From Streptosporangium lutulentum (GTDB taxonomy: Bacteria > Actinomycetota > Actinomycetes > Streptosporangiales > Streptosporangiaceae), in contig NZ_JAUSQU010000001.1 in assembly GCF_030811455.1 (NCBI RefSeq), positions 9,424,001-9,488,000 on the forward strand: DNA of 64,000 nt, in the 5' to 3' direction. The notes under the pieces were generated by a model that saw only the letters and a list, made by a program, of their open reading frames with translations, was not told the DNA's origin and did not search any database. Of the stretch, positions 1-7,026 are shown in pieces (position 1 is the stretch's first letter; every line of letters begins with the position of its first letter). Position numbers and translations under genes: made by a program.

Positions 1-69
1 CGTGGCGATCGGTGTGCCGAGTGCCGTCAGGCTCCCGAGGCACAGCAGTGCCCCTGGCGGTCTACGCAT
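1..69 (-). CDS. Secreted CAP-domain protein, N-terminus only (runs off left edge)
   Basis: Read on the minus strand from the ATG at 69, the first 23 codons give MRRPPGALLCLGSLTALG and then TPIAT. This is nearly identical to the signal peptides of the two CAP-domain genes starting at 5723 and 6883. The region upstream of the ATG, including the GGAGG ribosome site, also matches the upstream regions of those genes. The rest of the protein lies outside the window, so a CAP domain is inferred from the paralogs only. Confidence 0.7.
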   Translation of the reverse strand, partial: MRRPPGALLCLGSLTALGTPIAT

Positions 70-190
70 GTCGGCTCCTCCGGATGTGGTTGAACGCTGG
101 CTGGATCTCGCATTCTGTAGACATAGATCGCTCTTACTGCGGAACGCCGGGCGTTGTTGTGATTTCCGGGTAGACCAAGGTGGTTCAAGT
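70..190 (-). repeat. CAP upstream cassette, copy A
   Basis: About 120 bp upstream of the partial CAP gene resemble the stretches at 5724-5845 and 6884-7005. Shared blocks include the RBS, a GCTGGATGGAT-like block, a CGCATTCTGT-like block and an AGACCAAGGTGG-like block. It is noncoding and probably carries the common promoter and 5' leader. Weaker similarity continues to about 215. Nothing else is visible before the FAD-oxidase remnant at 280. Confidence 0.65.
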
Positions 191-279
191 GATGCGTAGG
201 AGAGACTGCGTTGGGTTCATTGAGCCGCGTCGTCGCTCCTTGGCGTACGTTTCCGGCCCATCGTTCCTCGCCCCCCGGA

Positions 280-555
280 TCAGGCGAGGACGGGGAAGTT
301 GCTGCGCAGGAGGATCACTCCGGCCACATCACCCGTGGCGCCGTGGCCGCTGGGCTGGGCCGACACCCGCAGTCCCGCGTCGCGGGCGTACCGCACCAGG
401 GCCGCCACGTCGGCGGCGTCGGCGGCGTCGACCACCGCGCCCACCGGCTGCTCGACGGCCAGGTTCCACGGTCGGCGGGCCTGGTCGAAGCCGTCGTCTC
501 CGGGCGTCAGTACGCGGCCGCGGAGGACGGACCGCAGATCGTTGAGGTTGTTCAT
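280..555 (-). pseudogene. Truncated FAD-linked oxidase (FAD_binding_4 N-terminus)
   Basis: The 91-residue product begins like a berberine-bridge/6-hydroxynicotine-oxidase type flavoenzyme. Residues about 20-85 contain RPWNLAVEQP and SGHGATGDVAGVILLR, which match the start of the PCMH-type FAD-binding fold where the flavin pyrophosphate sits. Family members are usually about 450 residues. Here the reading frame stops directly after this motif, and what follows is the CAP cassette, so the gene looks cut off by the rearrangement that placed the CAP block. It starts 20 bp after the MFS stop with a good RBS (GAAGAAGAGAG), so it is the last gene of the 2577-280 operon. A functional short protein is unlikely. 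Confidence 0.7.
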
Positions 556-575
556 GTTCTCTCTTCTTCCGGATG

Positions 576-2024
576 TCAGGCCGCGGCCTGAGAGACTTCG
601 GGGGAGATGATCGCCCTGCGGGCGGGGGTGAAGCCGATGGCGACCAGGGCGGTGACGGCGATGCCGCCGGCGGCGACGAAGACCGCGGTGCGCAGGCCGT
701 CGGTGGTGACGGCTCGAAGTGCGGCGCCGGTCAGGCCGTGGGTTCCGGCGTTGGCGACGGCGACCAGGGCGGCCAGGCCGACCGCCCCGCCGATCTGCTG
801 GGCGGTGGAGGCCACCCCGGAGGCGATGCCCTGCTGGTGCGGGTCGGTCCCGGCGGTCGCCGCGCCGAACATCAGCGTGTAGCCGGCGCCCTGGCCCAGG
901 CCGAGGACCACCAGCCCTGGGATCAGGGCGAGATACGAGGCGTCCACGGCCAGCGTCGCGCCGAGCAGGACGGCGCCGGCCAGTCCGACGACCAGACCGG
1001 CGATCATGGTGGTGCGGGTGCCGCGGGTGGTCGCCAGCCTCCCGGCGGCCTGGGACCCGGCGACGATCGCGGCCATCGGGACCAGGAACGCCAGACCGGT
1101 GCGCAGGGCGTCGTAGCCGTGGACGACCTGGAAGTAGACGGTCAGGAAGTACAGCAGGGTACCGAAGGTCCCCATGTAGAGGAACGTGACGATCAAGCCG
1201 GTGCCCAGGTCACGGCCGCGCAGCAGCCCCAGCGGCAGCAGCGGGTCGGCGCTGCGCCGCTCGATCGCGACGAACACGACCAGCGACAGGAGGCCGACCG
1301 CGGCGGCGGTGACCACCGGCGGCGAGGACCAGCCGGACTCCGGGCCCTGCACCAGGGCGAACACCATCAGCGTTGTGCCTGCGGTGACGGTCAGCGCCCC
1401 GGCCAGATCGAAGCCGCGGCCCCTCACCCGGGCCACGGCGGCGGGCGTGATCAACGGGAAGGCCAGCAGTGCCGCGGCCGCGGCGAGCGGCACGTTGACG
1501 TAGAACACCGCAGGCCAGCCGAACGCCTGGGTGAGCACTCCGCCCAGCAGTGAGCCCAGGATCATGCCGCTGCCTCCGGCTGTGCCCCACACCGCGAACG
1601 CCCGGTTGCGTTCACGGCCCTCGGCGAAGCCGGTGCTGATCAGGGTCAACGTCGCGGGGAACAGCAGCGCCCCGCCCAGGCCCTGCACGGCCCGCGCGGC
1701 CACCAGCGGCCAGGGCGCGTCGGCCAGTCCGCCCGCCAACGAGGACGCCGCGTACAGCGTCAGGCCGAGCACGAACATCCGGCGTGGGCCGAACAGATCG
1801 CTGGCCCGGCCGCCCAGGAGCAAGAACCCGCCGAACGCCACCGCGTACGCGCTGACCACCCACTGCAGGATCTGCGCCGAGAAGCCCAGGCTGCCGCCGA
1901 TCTCCGGCAGCGCCACGTAAACGATGTTGTAGTCGATCGAAATGATCAGCTGGGCGAACGCCAGCAACGCCAGCGTCAGTCCGGGGCGCCGGAACCCGCC
2001 CGCCGATCCTTGAACGTCGAGCAT
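576..2024 (-). CDS. MFS drug transporter, DHA2 (14-TM) family
   Basis: The 482-residue product is a proton-driven exporter of the EmrB/QacA type in the cytoplasmic membrane. Visible marks are the first helix with D near residue 31 (LIISIDYNIVYVALP), the loop 2-3 motif GGRASDLFGPRRMF, the antiporter motif C-like GGSGMILGSLLGG, and about fourteen hydrophobic segments. I placed the start at the ATG at 2024, preceded by GAAGG at 8 nt. A longer frame upstream would overlap the SnoaL gene with a non-hydrophobic extension. The gene lies 43 nt after the SnoaL gene and 20 nt before the broken oxidase, so the three form one transcript, probably controlled by the divergent LysR protein. The substrate is unknown. 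Confidence 0.85.
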   Translation of the reverse strand: MLDVQGSAGGFRRPGLTLALLAFAQLIISIDYNIVYVALPEIGGSLGFSAQILQWVVSAYAVAFGGFLLLGGRASDLFGPRRMFVLGLTLYAASSLAGGLADAPWPLVAARAVQGLGGALLFPATLTLISTGFAEGRERNRAFAVWGTAGGSGMILGSLLGGVLTQAFGWPAVFYVNVPLAAAAALLAFPLITPAAVARVRGRGFDLAGALTVTAGTTLMVFALVQGPESGWSSPPVVTAAAVGLLSLVVFVAIERRSADPLLPLGLLRGRDLGTGLIVTFLYMGTFGTLLYFLTVYFQVVHGYDALRTGLAFLVPMAAIVAGSQAAGRLATTRGTRTTMIAGLVVGLAGAVLLGATLAVDASYLALIPGLVVLGLGQGAGYTLMFGAATAGTDPHQQGIASGVASTAQQIGGAVGLAALVAVANAGTHGLTGAALRAVTTDGLRTAVFVAAGGIAVTALVAIGFTPARRAIISPEVSQAAA

Positions 2025-2067
2025 GCGGAATACCTTCGTGGAATCACCTGACAAAGGTGCTGCGGTG

Positions 2068-2577
2068 TCAGCCACCGAAGACGGCGGCGGGGTCGCCGGT
2101 GAACCAGACGTTGTCGATGCGGATCCGGCGCATGACCCAGCGGTCGCCGTCGCGGACAAGGTCGACGTCGTAGAGGTTCTTCAGCAGGGCGTGCCCGCTT
2201 CGGTCGGCGGTGAGCAGGTGCTGGGCCTCGACCAGCGCGGTGAGGCGGGCAGTGTCGCCTTCGACGGCGATGCGCGGGTTGGTGACCTGGTGGGTGGTGT
2301 CCACCCGGCCGGCGAACATGCCCAGGACGGTGGTGACGATCGTGTCCCGGCCGGACAGCAGCGGCGGCTTCGAGCCCCACCTGGCGGCCGCCGAGCGGAA
2401 GTCCAGCTCGGCGTCTTCGGCGAAGGACGAGGCGAACAGGTCCTTGTCCTTCAGGTCTTGGCCGAGGCCGAAGCGGTACAGCGCGTCGGTGATCTCCGCG
2501 CGGTCCCGCAGTTCCCCGGCGACCGTTCCGGCGTCCGCGGCCGGGACGGACATCGCGTGATGACGGGTGACGTACAT
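2068..2577 (-). CDS. SnoaL-like / NTF2-fold protein
   Basis: The 169-residue product belongs to the SnoaL_4 group of the NTF2 superfamily, small cone-shaped proteins used as hydroxylase/dehydratase-like enzymes or small-ligand binders. Residues about 25-60 (ITDALYRFGLGQDLKD..LFASSFAEDAELDF) give the typical helix and strand, and the C-terminal part (RDGDRWVMRRIRIDNVWFTGD) gives the last strands. The ATG at 2577 has GGAAG six bases upstream. It is the first gene of the operon with the MFS exporter and the truncated flavoenzyme, which suggests oxidation and export of a small aromatic or polyketide-like compound (inference). Confidence 0.75.
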   Translation of the reverse strand: MYVTRHHAMSVPAADAGTVAGELRDRAEITDALYRFGLGQDLKDKDLFASSFAEDAELDFRSAAARWGSKPPLLSGRDTIVTTVLGMFAGRVDTTHQVTNPRIAVEGDTARLTALVEAQHLLTADRSGHALLKNLYDVDLVRDGDRWVMRRIRIDNVWFTGDPAAVFGG

Positions 2578-2666
2578 GGTGGGCTTCCGTTCAGGTCGAG
2601 TGGTGTTTGCGAGCCCCTCCACCTTCGTCATGGCCGAGTTCGTGATCAATGCGAGCCTGTGCAAGG

Positions 2667-2689
2667 ATCGTGAACCCTCGCTTAACGAT
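2667..2689. promoter_or_regulatory. Candidate LysR box between snoaL-like gene and lysR
   Basis: The inverted repeat ATCGT-N13-ACGAT contains a T-N11-A core and lies 11 bp upstream of the LysR start, in the 123-bp divergent intergenic region. This is the usual place for a LysR autoregulatory site. The assignment rests on symmetry and position only. Confidence 0.4.
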
Positions 2690-2700
2690 GGGAGGCAGGC

Positions 2701-3597
2701 ATGCTGGAACGGCACGAGCTGGAGGCGTTCGTGACCCTCGCCGAAGAGCTGCACTTCGGCCGTACCGCCGAGCGCCTGCGCGTGTCCACGGCCCGGATCA
2801 GCCAGACGATCAGGAAACTGGAGAGACGCGTCGGCGTCCCCCTGTTCAACCGGACCAGCCGCCGGGTGGAGCTGTCCCCGGTGGGACGGCAGCTCTACGA
2901 GGAGATCCAGCCCGCGTGGACCCAGATCGGCACCGCGCTCAAGCGGGCGATCGACTCCGGCCGGGGCATCACCGGCACGCTGCGGGTCGCCTTCATCGGC
3001 GCGGCGGCGGGCCAGCTGCTGGTCGGCGCGACCGAGCTGTTCCGGGACCGGCAGCCCGGCTGCGACGTCCAGATCCGGGAGGCGCAGATCGGGGAGATCC
3101 TGCCGTGGCTCCGCGACGGCAAGGTGGAACTCGTCCTGGGCAACTTCCCCATGGACGAACCGGGCATCGTCACCGGGCCGGTACTGGTGCGGGAGGCACG
3201 TATGCTCGCCGTGCCGTCCGGGCATCCCTTCGCGCGCCGGACGTCCGTCTCCGTCGAAGACCTGGCCCGCACCACGATGCTGCAGCTACCCGACACGCTG
3301 CCGGAATCCCTGCGCCACGACCGCACCCCCCTGCGGACACCCGCCGGCCGGCCGATCGAGCCCGGCCCGTCGGCAGAGACCTTCCAGGAGATGCTCACGC
3401 TCATCGGCACCGGACAAGGCGTCTTCCCCGTAGGAGCCCAGGTCAGGCGCTACTACATCCGCCCCGACGTCACCTACGTCCCCTTCAGCGACGCCCCGCC
3501 CCTGGAATGGGGCCTCCTCTGGCGCGCCGACGGAGCCACCGCCCGTGTCCGCGCCTTCAACCAGGCCGCCTACGACCTGGTGAACAGCCACCGCTGA
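2701..3597 (+). CDS. LysR-family transcriptional regulator
   Basis: The 298-residue regulator has the N-terminal winged helix-turn-helix (residues 1-60: LEAFVTLAEELHFGRTAERL, then the recognition helix and LFNRTSRRVELSPVG) and a periplasmic-binding-like effector domain from about residue 90. GGGAGG sits 5 nt before the ATG. It is transcribed away from the SnoaL-MFS-oxidase operon, so control of that operon in response to a small ligand is the natural inference. The effector cannot be read from the sequence. Confidence 0.9.
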   Translation: MLERHELEAFVTLAEELHFGRTAERLRVSTARISQTIRKLERRVGVPLFNRTSRRVELSPVGRQLYEEIQPAWTQIGTALKRAIDSGRGITGTLRVAFIGAAAGQLLVGATELFRDRQPGCDVQIREAQIGEILPWLRDGKVELVLGNFPMDEPGIVTGPVLVREARMLAVPSGHPFARRTSVSVEDLARTTMLQLPDTLPESLRHDRTPLRTPAGRPIEPGPSAETFQEMLTLIGTGQGVFPVGAQVRRYYIRPDVTYVPFSDAPPLEWGLLWRADGATARVRAFNQAAYDLVNSHR

Positions 3598-3704
3598 GGC
3601 GTCGCCCTCACGGCTGTGGCGGGAGGCGAGGGTGGAAGCCGGTGGGAGTCAGCGTCTCCGCGCCCGGGGTGCATCCGGGGCACGTCGTGGGAAAGGCTTG
3701 GGGC

Positions 3705-4799
3705 ATGGATCTCCGATCGTTCCTGGTGACCGCGCGAGAACTCCTGGCGGTGCCGTCGACCGCTGAGCGGCCGGAGCGGTTGCGGGAGGCCCTCGAGATG
3801 GTTCTGGCGTTCGTCGGGGAGGGGTTCACCGTCGAGCGGTTCGAGTCGGGTGGCAAGCCCAGCGCGCTCGTCTACCGCGGTGCCGTACGGCCGCGCTTCC
3901 GGATGATCCTCAACGCCCACCTCGACGTGGTGCCGGCGCCCGAGCGGCAGTTCCGGCCGCGGATCGAGAGCGACCGGCTCTTCGCCCGCGGTGCCCAGGA
4001 CATGAAGGTGTCGGGGCTGGTGATGGCGCAGGTGTTCCGCGAGGCCGCCGGGCGCCTGCCGTACCCGCTGGGCCTGCAATTGGTCACCGACGAGGAGGTG
4101 GGCGGCCGCGACGGCACCCTGCACCAGCTCGAACGCGGGGTGGAGGGCGACTTCGCCGTCATCGGGGAGCAGAGCGGGCTGCGCGTGGTCACCGACTCCA
4201 AGGGGGTGGCCACGGCCGACCTGCGGGCCGAGGGGCGCTCCGCGCACGGCGCGTACCCGTGGCTGGGCGACAACGCCCTGACGAAGCTGTTGCGCACGCT
4301 CGACAAGGTGCTGGCGAGGTACCCCGACCCGGCCGAGGAGACCTGGCGGACCACCGTCAACGTCTCCAGGGTCGAGACCCCCAACCGGGCGCACAACCAG
4401 ATCCCCGCCCTGGCCGGGGCATGGCTCGACATCCGCTTCCCGCCGGGTGACGCCGACTTCGACGGCAGGGCCGCCGAGGAGGCGGCCGCGTACCTGGCGG
4501 CCTTCTGCGAACCCGGCGTCACCGTCACGGTGGGCCGGATCGACCCGCCGCACCACGCCGGCCACGACAGCCGCGAGGTGCTCGCCCTCCAGCGGGCCGC
4601 CCGCGACCAGGGGTTCTCCGGCGACCTGTTGCGCAAGCACGGCTCGGCCGACGGGCGGTTCTACTACCAGCGCGGCATCGACGCCGTCATCTTCGGCATC
4701 GGCGGCGACGGCCAGCACGGCCCCGACGAGTACGCCGACCTCACCACCGTCGAGCCCTATCACCGGGCGTTGCACGCGTTCCTCGCCGAACTGGAGTGA
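3705..4799 (+). CDS. M20-family metallopeptidase (ArgE/DapE/CPG2-like)
   Basis: The 364-residue product is a di-zinc aminoacylase/carboxypeptidase-like enzyme of the cytosol. Metal-site motifs are NAHLDVVP (H72, D74), RGAQDMKV (D99) and TDEEVGG (E130/E131). The lid/dimerisation domain is about residues 175-290. I chose the ATG at 3705 (MDLRSFLVTARELL); the open frame reaches much further upstream but overlaps lysR. It stands alone with no operon partner, so the natural substrate is undetermined. Confidence 0.85.
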   Translation: MDLRSFLVTARELLAVPSTAERPERLREALEMVLAFVGEGFTVERFESGGKPSALVYRGAVRPRFRMILNAHLDVVPAPERQFRPRIESDRLFARGAQDMKVSGLVMAQVFREAAGRLPYPLGLQLVTDEEVGGRDGTLHQLERGVEGDFAVIGEQSGLRVVTDSKGVATADLRAEGRSAHGAYPWLGDNALTKLLRTLDKVLARYPDPAEETWRTTVNVSRVETPNRAHNQIPALAGAWLDIRFPPGDADFDGRAAEEAAAYLAAFCEPGVTVTVGRIDPPHHAGHDSREVLALQRAARDQGFSGDLLRKHGSADGRFYYQRGIDAVIFGIGGDGQHGPDEYADLTTVEPYHRALHAFLAELE

Positions 4800-5069
4800 G
4801 CGGGGTGCCAGGGCCTGTCCCGGAGTCGTGATCAGATCGGGGCGATCGGCCCCGGGAACGCCCGGGATGGTAGAACGCTGTCTTGACGCGCTTTACCTGC
4901 CTGGTTCGCTCCGGCCCGGGATCCCGCGGACGACTTCCGATGGGTCCCGACGGACTGAGGAGGGGCGGCCGGTCGAGTGACCCGTGGCGGCCTGACCGAC
5001 GGTGAAGGGGGACGCGACGTGTCCTCGCCGAGATCCGGTCGGGCGAGCCGGTGGAGAAGTCGGCCTCAC
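4800..5069. other. Intergenic region without a recognisable gene
   Basis: Between the M20 gene and the terminator at 5070 I see no reading frame with convincing codon use, RBS or homology. The stretch is GC-rich with short imperfect inverted repeats. Confidence 0.5.
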
Positions 5070-5125
5070 CCCGTACGGCCCACGCCCCCTGAACGTTCGT
5101 CTCACGGGGGCGCGGGCCGTACGGG
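5070..5125. terminator. Strong hairpin downstream of the CAP gene
   Basis: Arms beginning CCCGTACGGCC and ending GGCCGTACGGG extend through CGCCCCCTGA / TCACGGGGGCG with one or two mismatches around a short loop. It sits 2 bp after the stop of the CAP gene at 5127 and faces the end of the M20 gene, so it may terminate from both sides. Confidence 0.7.
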
Positions 5126-5126
5126 T

Positions 5127-5723
5127 TCAGCGTCCGGCGAATATCAGGGTCCAGTAGGGGACGCCCTGACGGCTGGAGGCGTGGCCCACCCCGGCGAGGG
5201 TGTAGGAGCAGTTCAGGATCCTGTTCCGGTTGGCGGCGCTGTTCATCCAGCCCGCGACCGCCGCGGCCGGGGAGGAATAGCCCGATCCGAGGTTCCCGCC
5301 CCAGGCCGCCAGTGGAGTGAATCCGCCGGCCTTGATGTCGTCCGTGGTCGGGAGGATGAGTTTGTTCGCGGCGGCCATGTCGTCGGAGTGGGCCTGGGCG
5401 GTCGAGCGCAGCCGCGGGTCGTGGGTGAGCGGGCCGCACCCTCCCCTCCGCCGTTCGGCGTTGGTCAGCCGCAGCACCTCGTCCACGGTGGTGGACCTCG
5501 GGACGGGAGGAGCCGCGGTGGGTGTGGGAGCGGGTGTGGCTCTGGGGGGAGGCGGGGGGACTGGGATGCCCGCGGAGACGCGGGACGGCCGGACGGCGGT
5601 CGCGGACGTGCCCGTGTCGCCACGGGCGAGCTGCGGGTTCGCCGCGGCGTGGGCCGTGGCGATCGGCGCGCTGAGTGTTGCCAGACTCCCGAGGCACAGC
5701 AGTGCCCCCAGCGGTCTACGCAT
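5127..5723 (-). CDS. Secreted CAP-domain (SCP/PR-1-like) protein, divergent copy
   Basis: The 198-residue protein has a signal peptide (MRRPLGALLCLGSL.. AHA, residues 1-27), a Pro/Ala/Thr-rich linker (about 45-78) and a C-terminal CAP domain (about 80-198). CAP domains are secreted folds with lipid-binding, inhibitory or wall-associated roles. It lacks the N-terminal beta-rich region of its neighbour at 6059. The CAP cavity motifs are altered: where the neighbour has YFDHDSPDG and LAENIDGG, this copy has LILPTTDD and WGGNLGSG, so the cavity His and Glu are gone. GGAGG precedes the ATG. It is part of a duplicated block. Confidence 0.8.
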   Translation of the reverse strand: MRRPLGALLCLGSLATLSAPIATAHAAANPQLARGDTGTSATAVRPSRVSAGIPVPPPPPRATPAPTPTAAPPVPRSTTVDEVLRLTNAERRRGGCGPLTHDPRLRSTAQAHSDDMAAANKLILPTTDDIKAGGFTPLAAWGGNLGSGYSSPAAAVAGWMNSAANRNRILNCSYTLAGVGHASSRQGVPYWTLIFAGR

Positions 5724-5845
5724 ATCGGTTCCTCCGGATTTGGTTGGACGCTGGATGGATTCCGCACTCTGTCGAGACAGACCGCCGTTGTCGCGGAATG
5801 CCGGGCGTCAATGCGGGTTCCAGGTCAACCAAAGTGCTTCCGGAG
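5724..5845 (-). repeat. CAP upstream cassette, copy B
   Basis: This is the second copy of the conserved noncoding segment upstream of the CAP genes, with the same RBS block, GGATGGATTCCGCA block, GACAGACCG block and CAACCAAAGTG block. Similarity to copy C continues beyond it into the relic of the dacB 3' end. Confidence 0.65.
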
Positions 5846-5874
5846 AGGACTGGGAGGGACGGCGTTGGGCCGGC

Positions 5875-5950
5875 GCTCCACGGGCTTCGGCCGGGAGAAC
5901 CCGGGGAACGTCGATCAGGAGCATTCGAGCTCGGAGGCCTCCACGAGCCG
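5875..5950 (-). pseudogene. Relic of the dacB 3' end
   Basis: Read on the minus strand this segment gives VEASELECS followed by a stop, aligning with VDAPELECSWLKPVEC at the end of dacB (7027-7080). The nucleotide match includes CTCCACGGGCTTC and AGGAGCA(T/C)TC, interrupted by about 23 inserted bases. It shows that the duplication carrying the CAP gene also carried the end of dacB. Confidence 0.65.
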
Positions 5951-5981
5951 AACGGGGCCGGGACGGGGCCGCCTCGTACGA

Positions 5982-6019
5982 CGACGCCCCCGCGACGGTC
6001 ATCCGTCGCGAGGGCGTCG
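5982..6019. terminator. Terminator hairpin of the CAP gene at 6059
   Basis: Left arm CGACGCCCCCGCGACG pairs with right arm CGTCGCGAGGGCGTCG (one C/A mismatch) around a 6-nt loop, about 40 nt downstream of the CAP stop on the minus strand. Confidence 0.7.
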
Positions 6020-6058
6020 CCGTGTTCTCCGCCGTCACCCGGGGGGAAGGGCCGGGGT

Positions 6059-6883
6059 CTACCTGGCGGCGAAGTTCTGGGTCCAGTAGGTCTTGTATCC
6101 CTGGGTGCCCTTGGCCAGACCGACACCGATGAGCGTGAACGTGCAGTTCATGATGTTGGCCTTGTGAACCGGGCTGGTCATCCAGCCGTTCATCACGGCG
6201 GCCGGGGTGGCAGAGCCCCCGTCGATGTTCTCCGCCAGGCGCGACCAGCCGGTGAAGCCGGTCGCCCGGAGGCGGTCCGCGAGGTCACGGCCGTCCGGGG
6301 AGTCGTGATCGAAGTAGTTCCGGGCCGCCATGTCGGCCGAGTGGTCGAAGGCGGCCTTGCGGAGCTGCGCGTCGTGCTTGAGCGGCTGGCAGCCGCCCTT
6401 CGCCCGCTCCGCGTTGACCAGCCGTACGACCTCGTTCTCCTCGGCCGTACCCACGGTGCCGGTCGGCGGGGGTGTGATGGGAGGCGCCGTCGCGGTGGGG
6501 GTCACCATGGGGGTGCAGGACAGCCGGACGGGCTTGGACGTGCTCGTCTTGCCCCTGTAGTCGGTGACGGTGGCGTAGTAGACGCCGGGGGCGCATCCGA
6601 GCTTCACGGTGACCCGCCCGTTGACCCCCTTCTGGGATGCGCTCTTGACGACCGGGTCGGTCCCGGCCACCGCACGCTTGATGCGGATGCGGACCAGTGC
6701 GGTGTCGCCACAGCCCAGCCGGGCGGCGGAGGCCTGGATCTTCCCGGCGGCGGTGACATAGGGCTTGGCGGCGTACACCCGGCACGCGACCTGCGGCGCT
6801 GCTGTGGCGTGAGCCGTGGCGATCGGCGTGCTGAACGCCGCCAGGCTCCCGAGACACAGCAGCGCCCCTAGCGGTCTACGCAT
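6059..6883 (-). CDS. Secreted CAP-domain protein with N-terminal beta-rich region
   Basis: The 274-residue protein has a signal peptide (residues 1-26), a Cys-containing, strand-rich region of unknown fold (about 33-122), a Pro/Thr linker (about 123-145) and a CAP domain (about 147-274). The CAP domain keeps the family marks: VRLVNAERAKGGCQPL at the start, the central DHSADMAARNYFDHDSPDG, LAENI and the end YWTQNFAAR. The start is the ATG at 6883, with GGAGGAACCGAC directly upstream; the frame runs further but would drop the signal peptide. It is extracellular, perhaps wall-associated. Its neighbour is dacB, on the same strand about 140 bp upstream. Confidence 0.85.
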   Translation of the reverse strand: MRRPLGALLCLGSLAAFSTPIATAHATAAPQVACRVYAAKPYVTAAGKIQASAARLGCGDTALVRIRIKRAVAGTDPVVKSASQKGVNGRVTVKLGCAPGVYYATVTDYRGKTSTSKPVRLSCTPMVTPTATAPPITPPPTGTVGTAEENEVVRLVNAERAKGGCQPLKHDAQLRKAAFDHSADMAARNYFDHDSPDGRDLADRLRATGFTGWSRLAENIDGGSATPAAVMNGWMTSPVHKANIMNCTFTLIGVGLAKGTQGYKTYWTQNFAAR

Positions 6884-7005
6884 GTCGGTTCCTCCAGATT
6901 GATTGACGCTGGATGGATTCCGCATTCTGTCGGCATAGACCGCTCTTGTCACGAAATTCCGGATATTAACTTGAGTTTCAGGTAAACCAGAGTGGTCCCA
7001 GAGGC
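6884..7005 (-). repeat. CAP upstream cassette, copy C
   Basis: This is the third copy of the conserved segment, here between the stop of dacB and the CAP gene. The same ordered blocks as in copies A and B are present. It most likely holds the promoter and 5' leader of the CAP gene. I do not see a known riboswitch pattern in it. Confidence 0.65.
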
Positions 7006-7026
7006 GTCAGGGAGCTCGACGACCGG

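Noticed and set aside
70..279. Minus- and plus-strand small frames in the left-edge cassette
   Set aside because: They conflict with the conserved noncoding block and are not kept in copies B and C.
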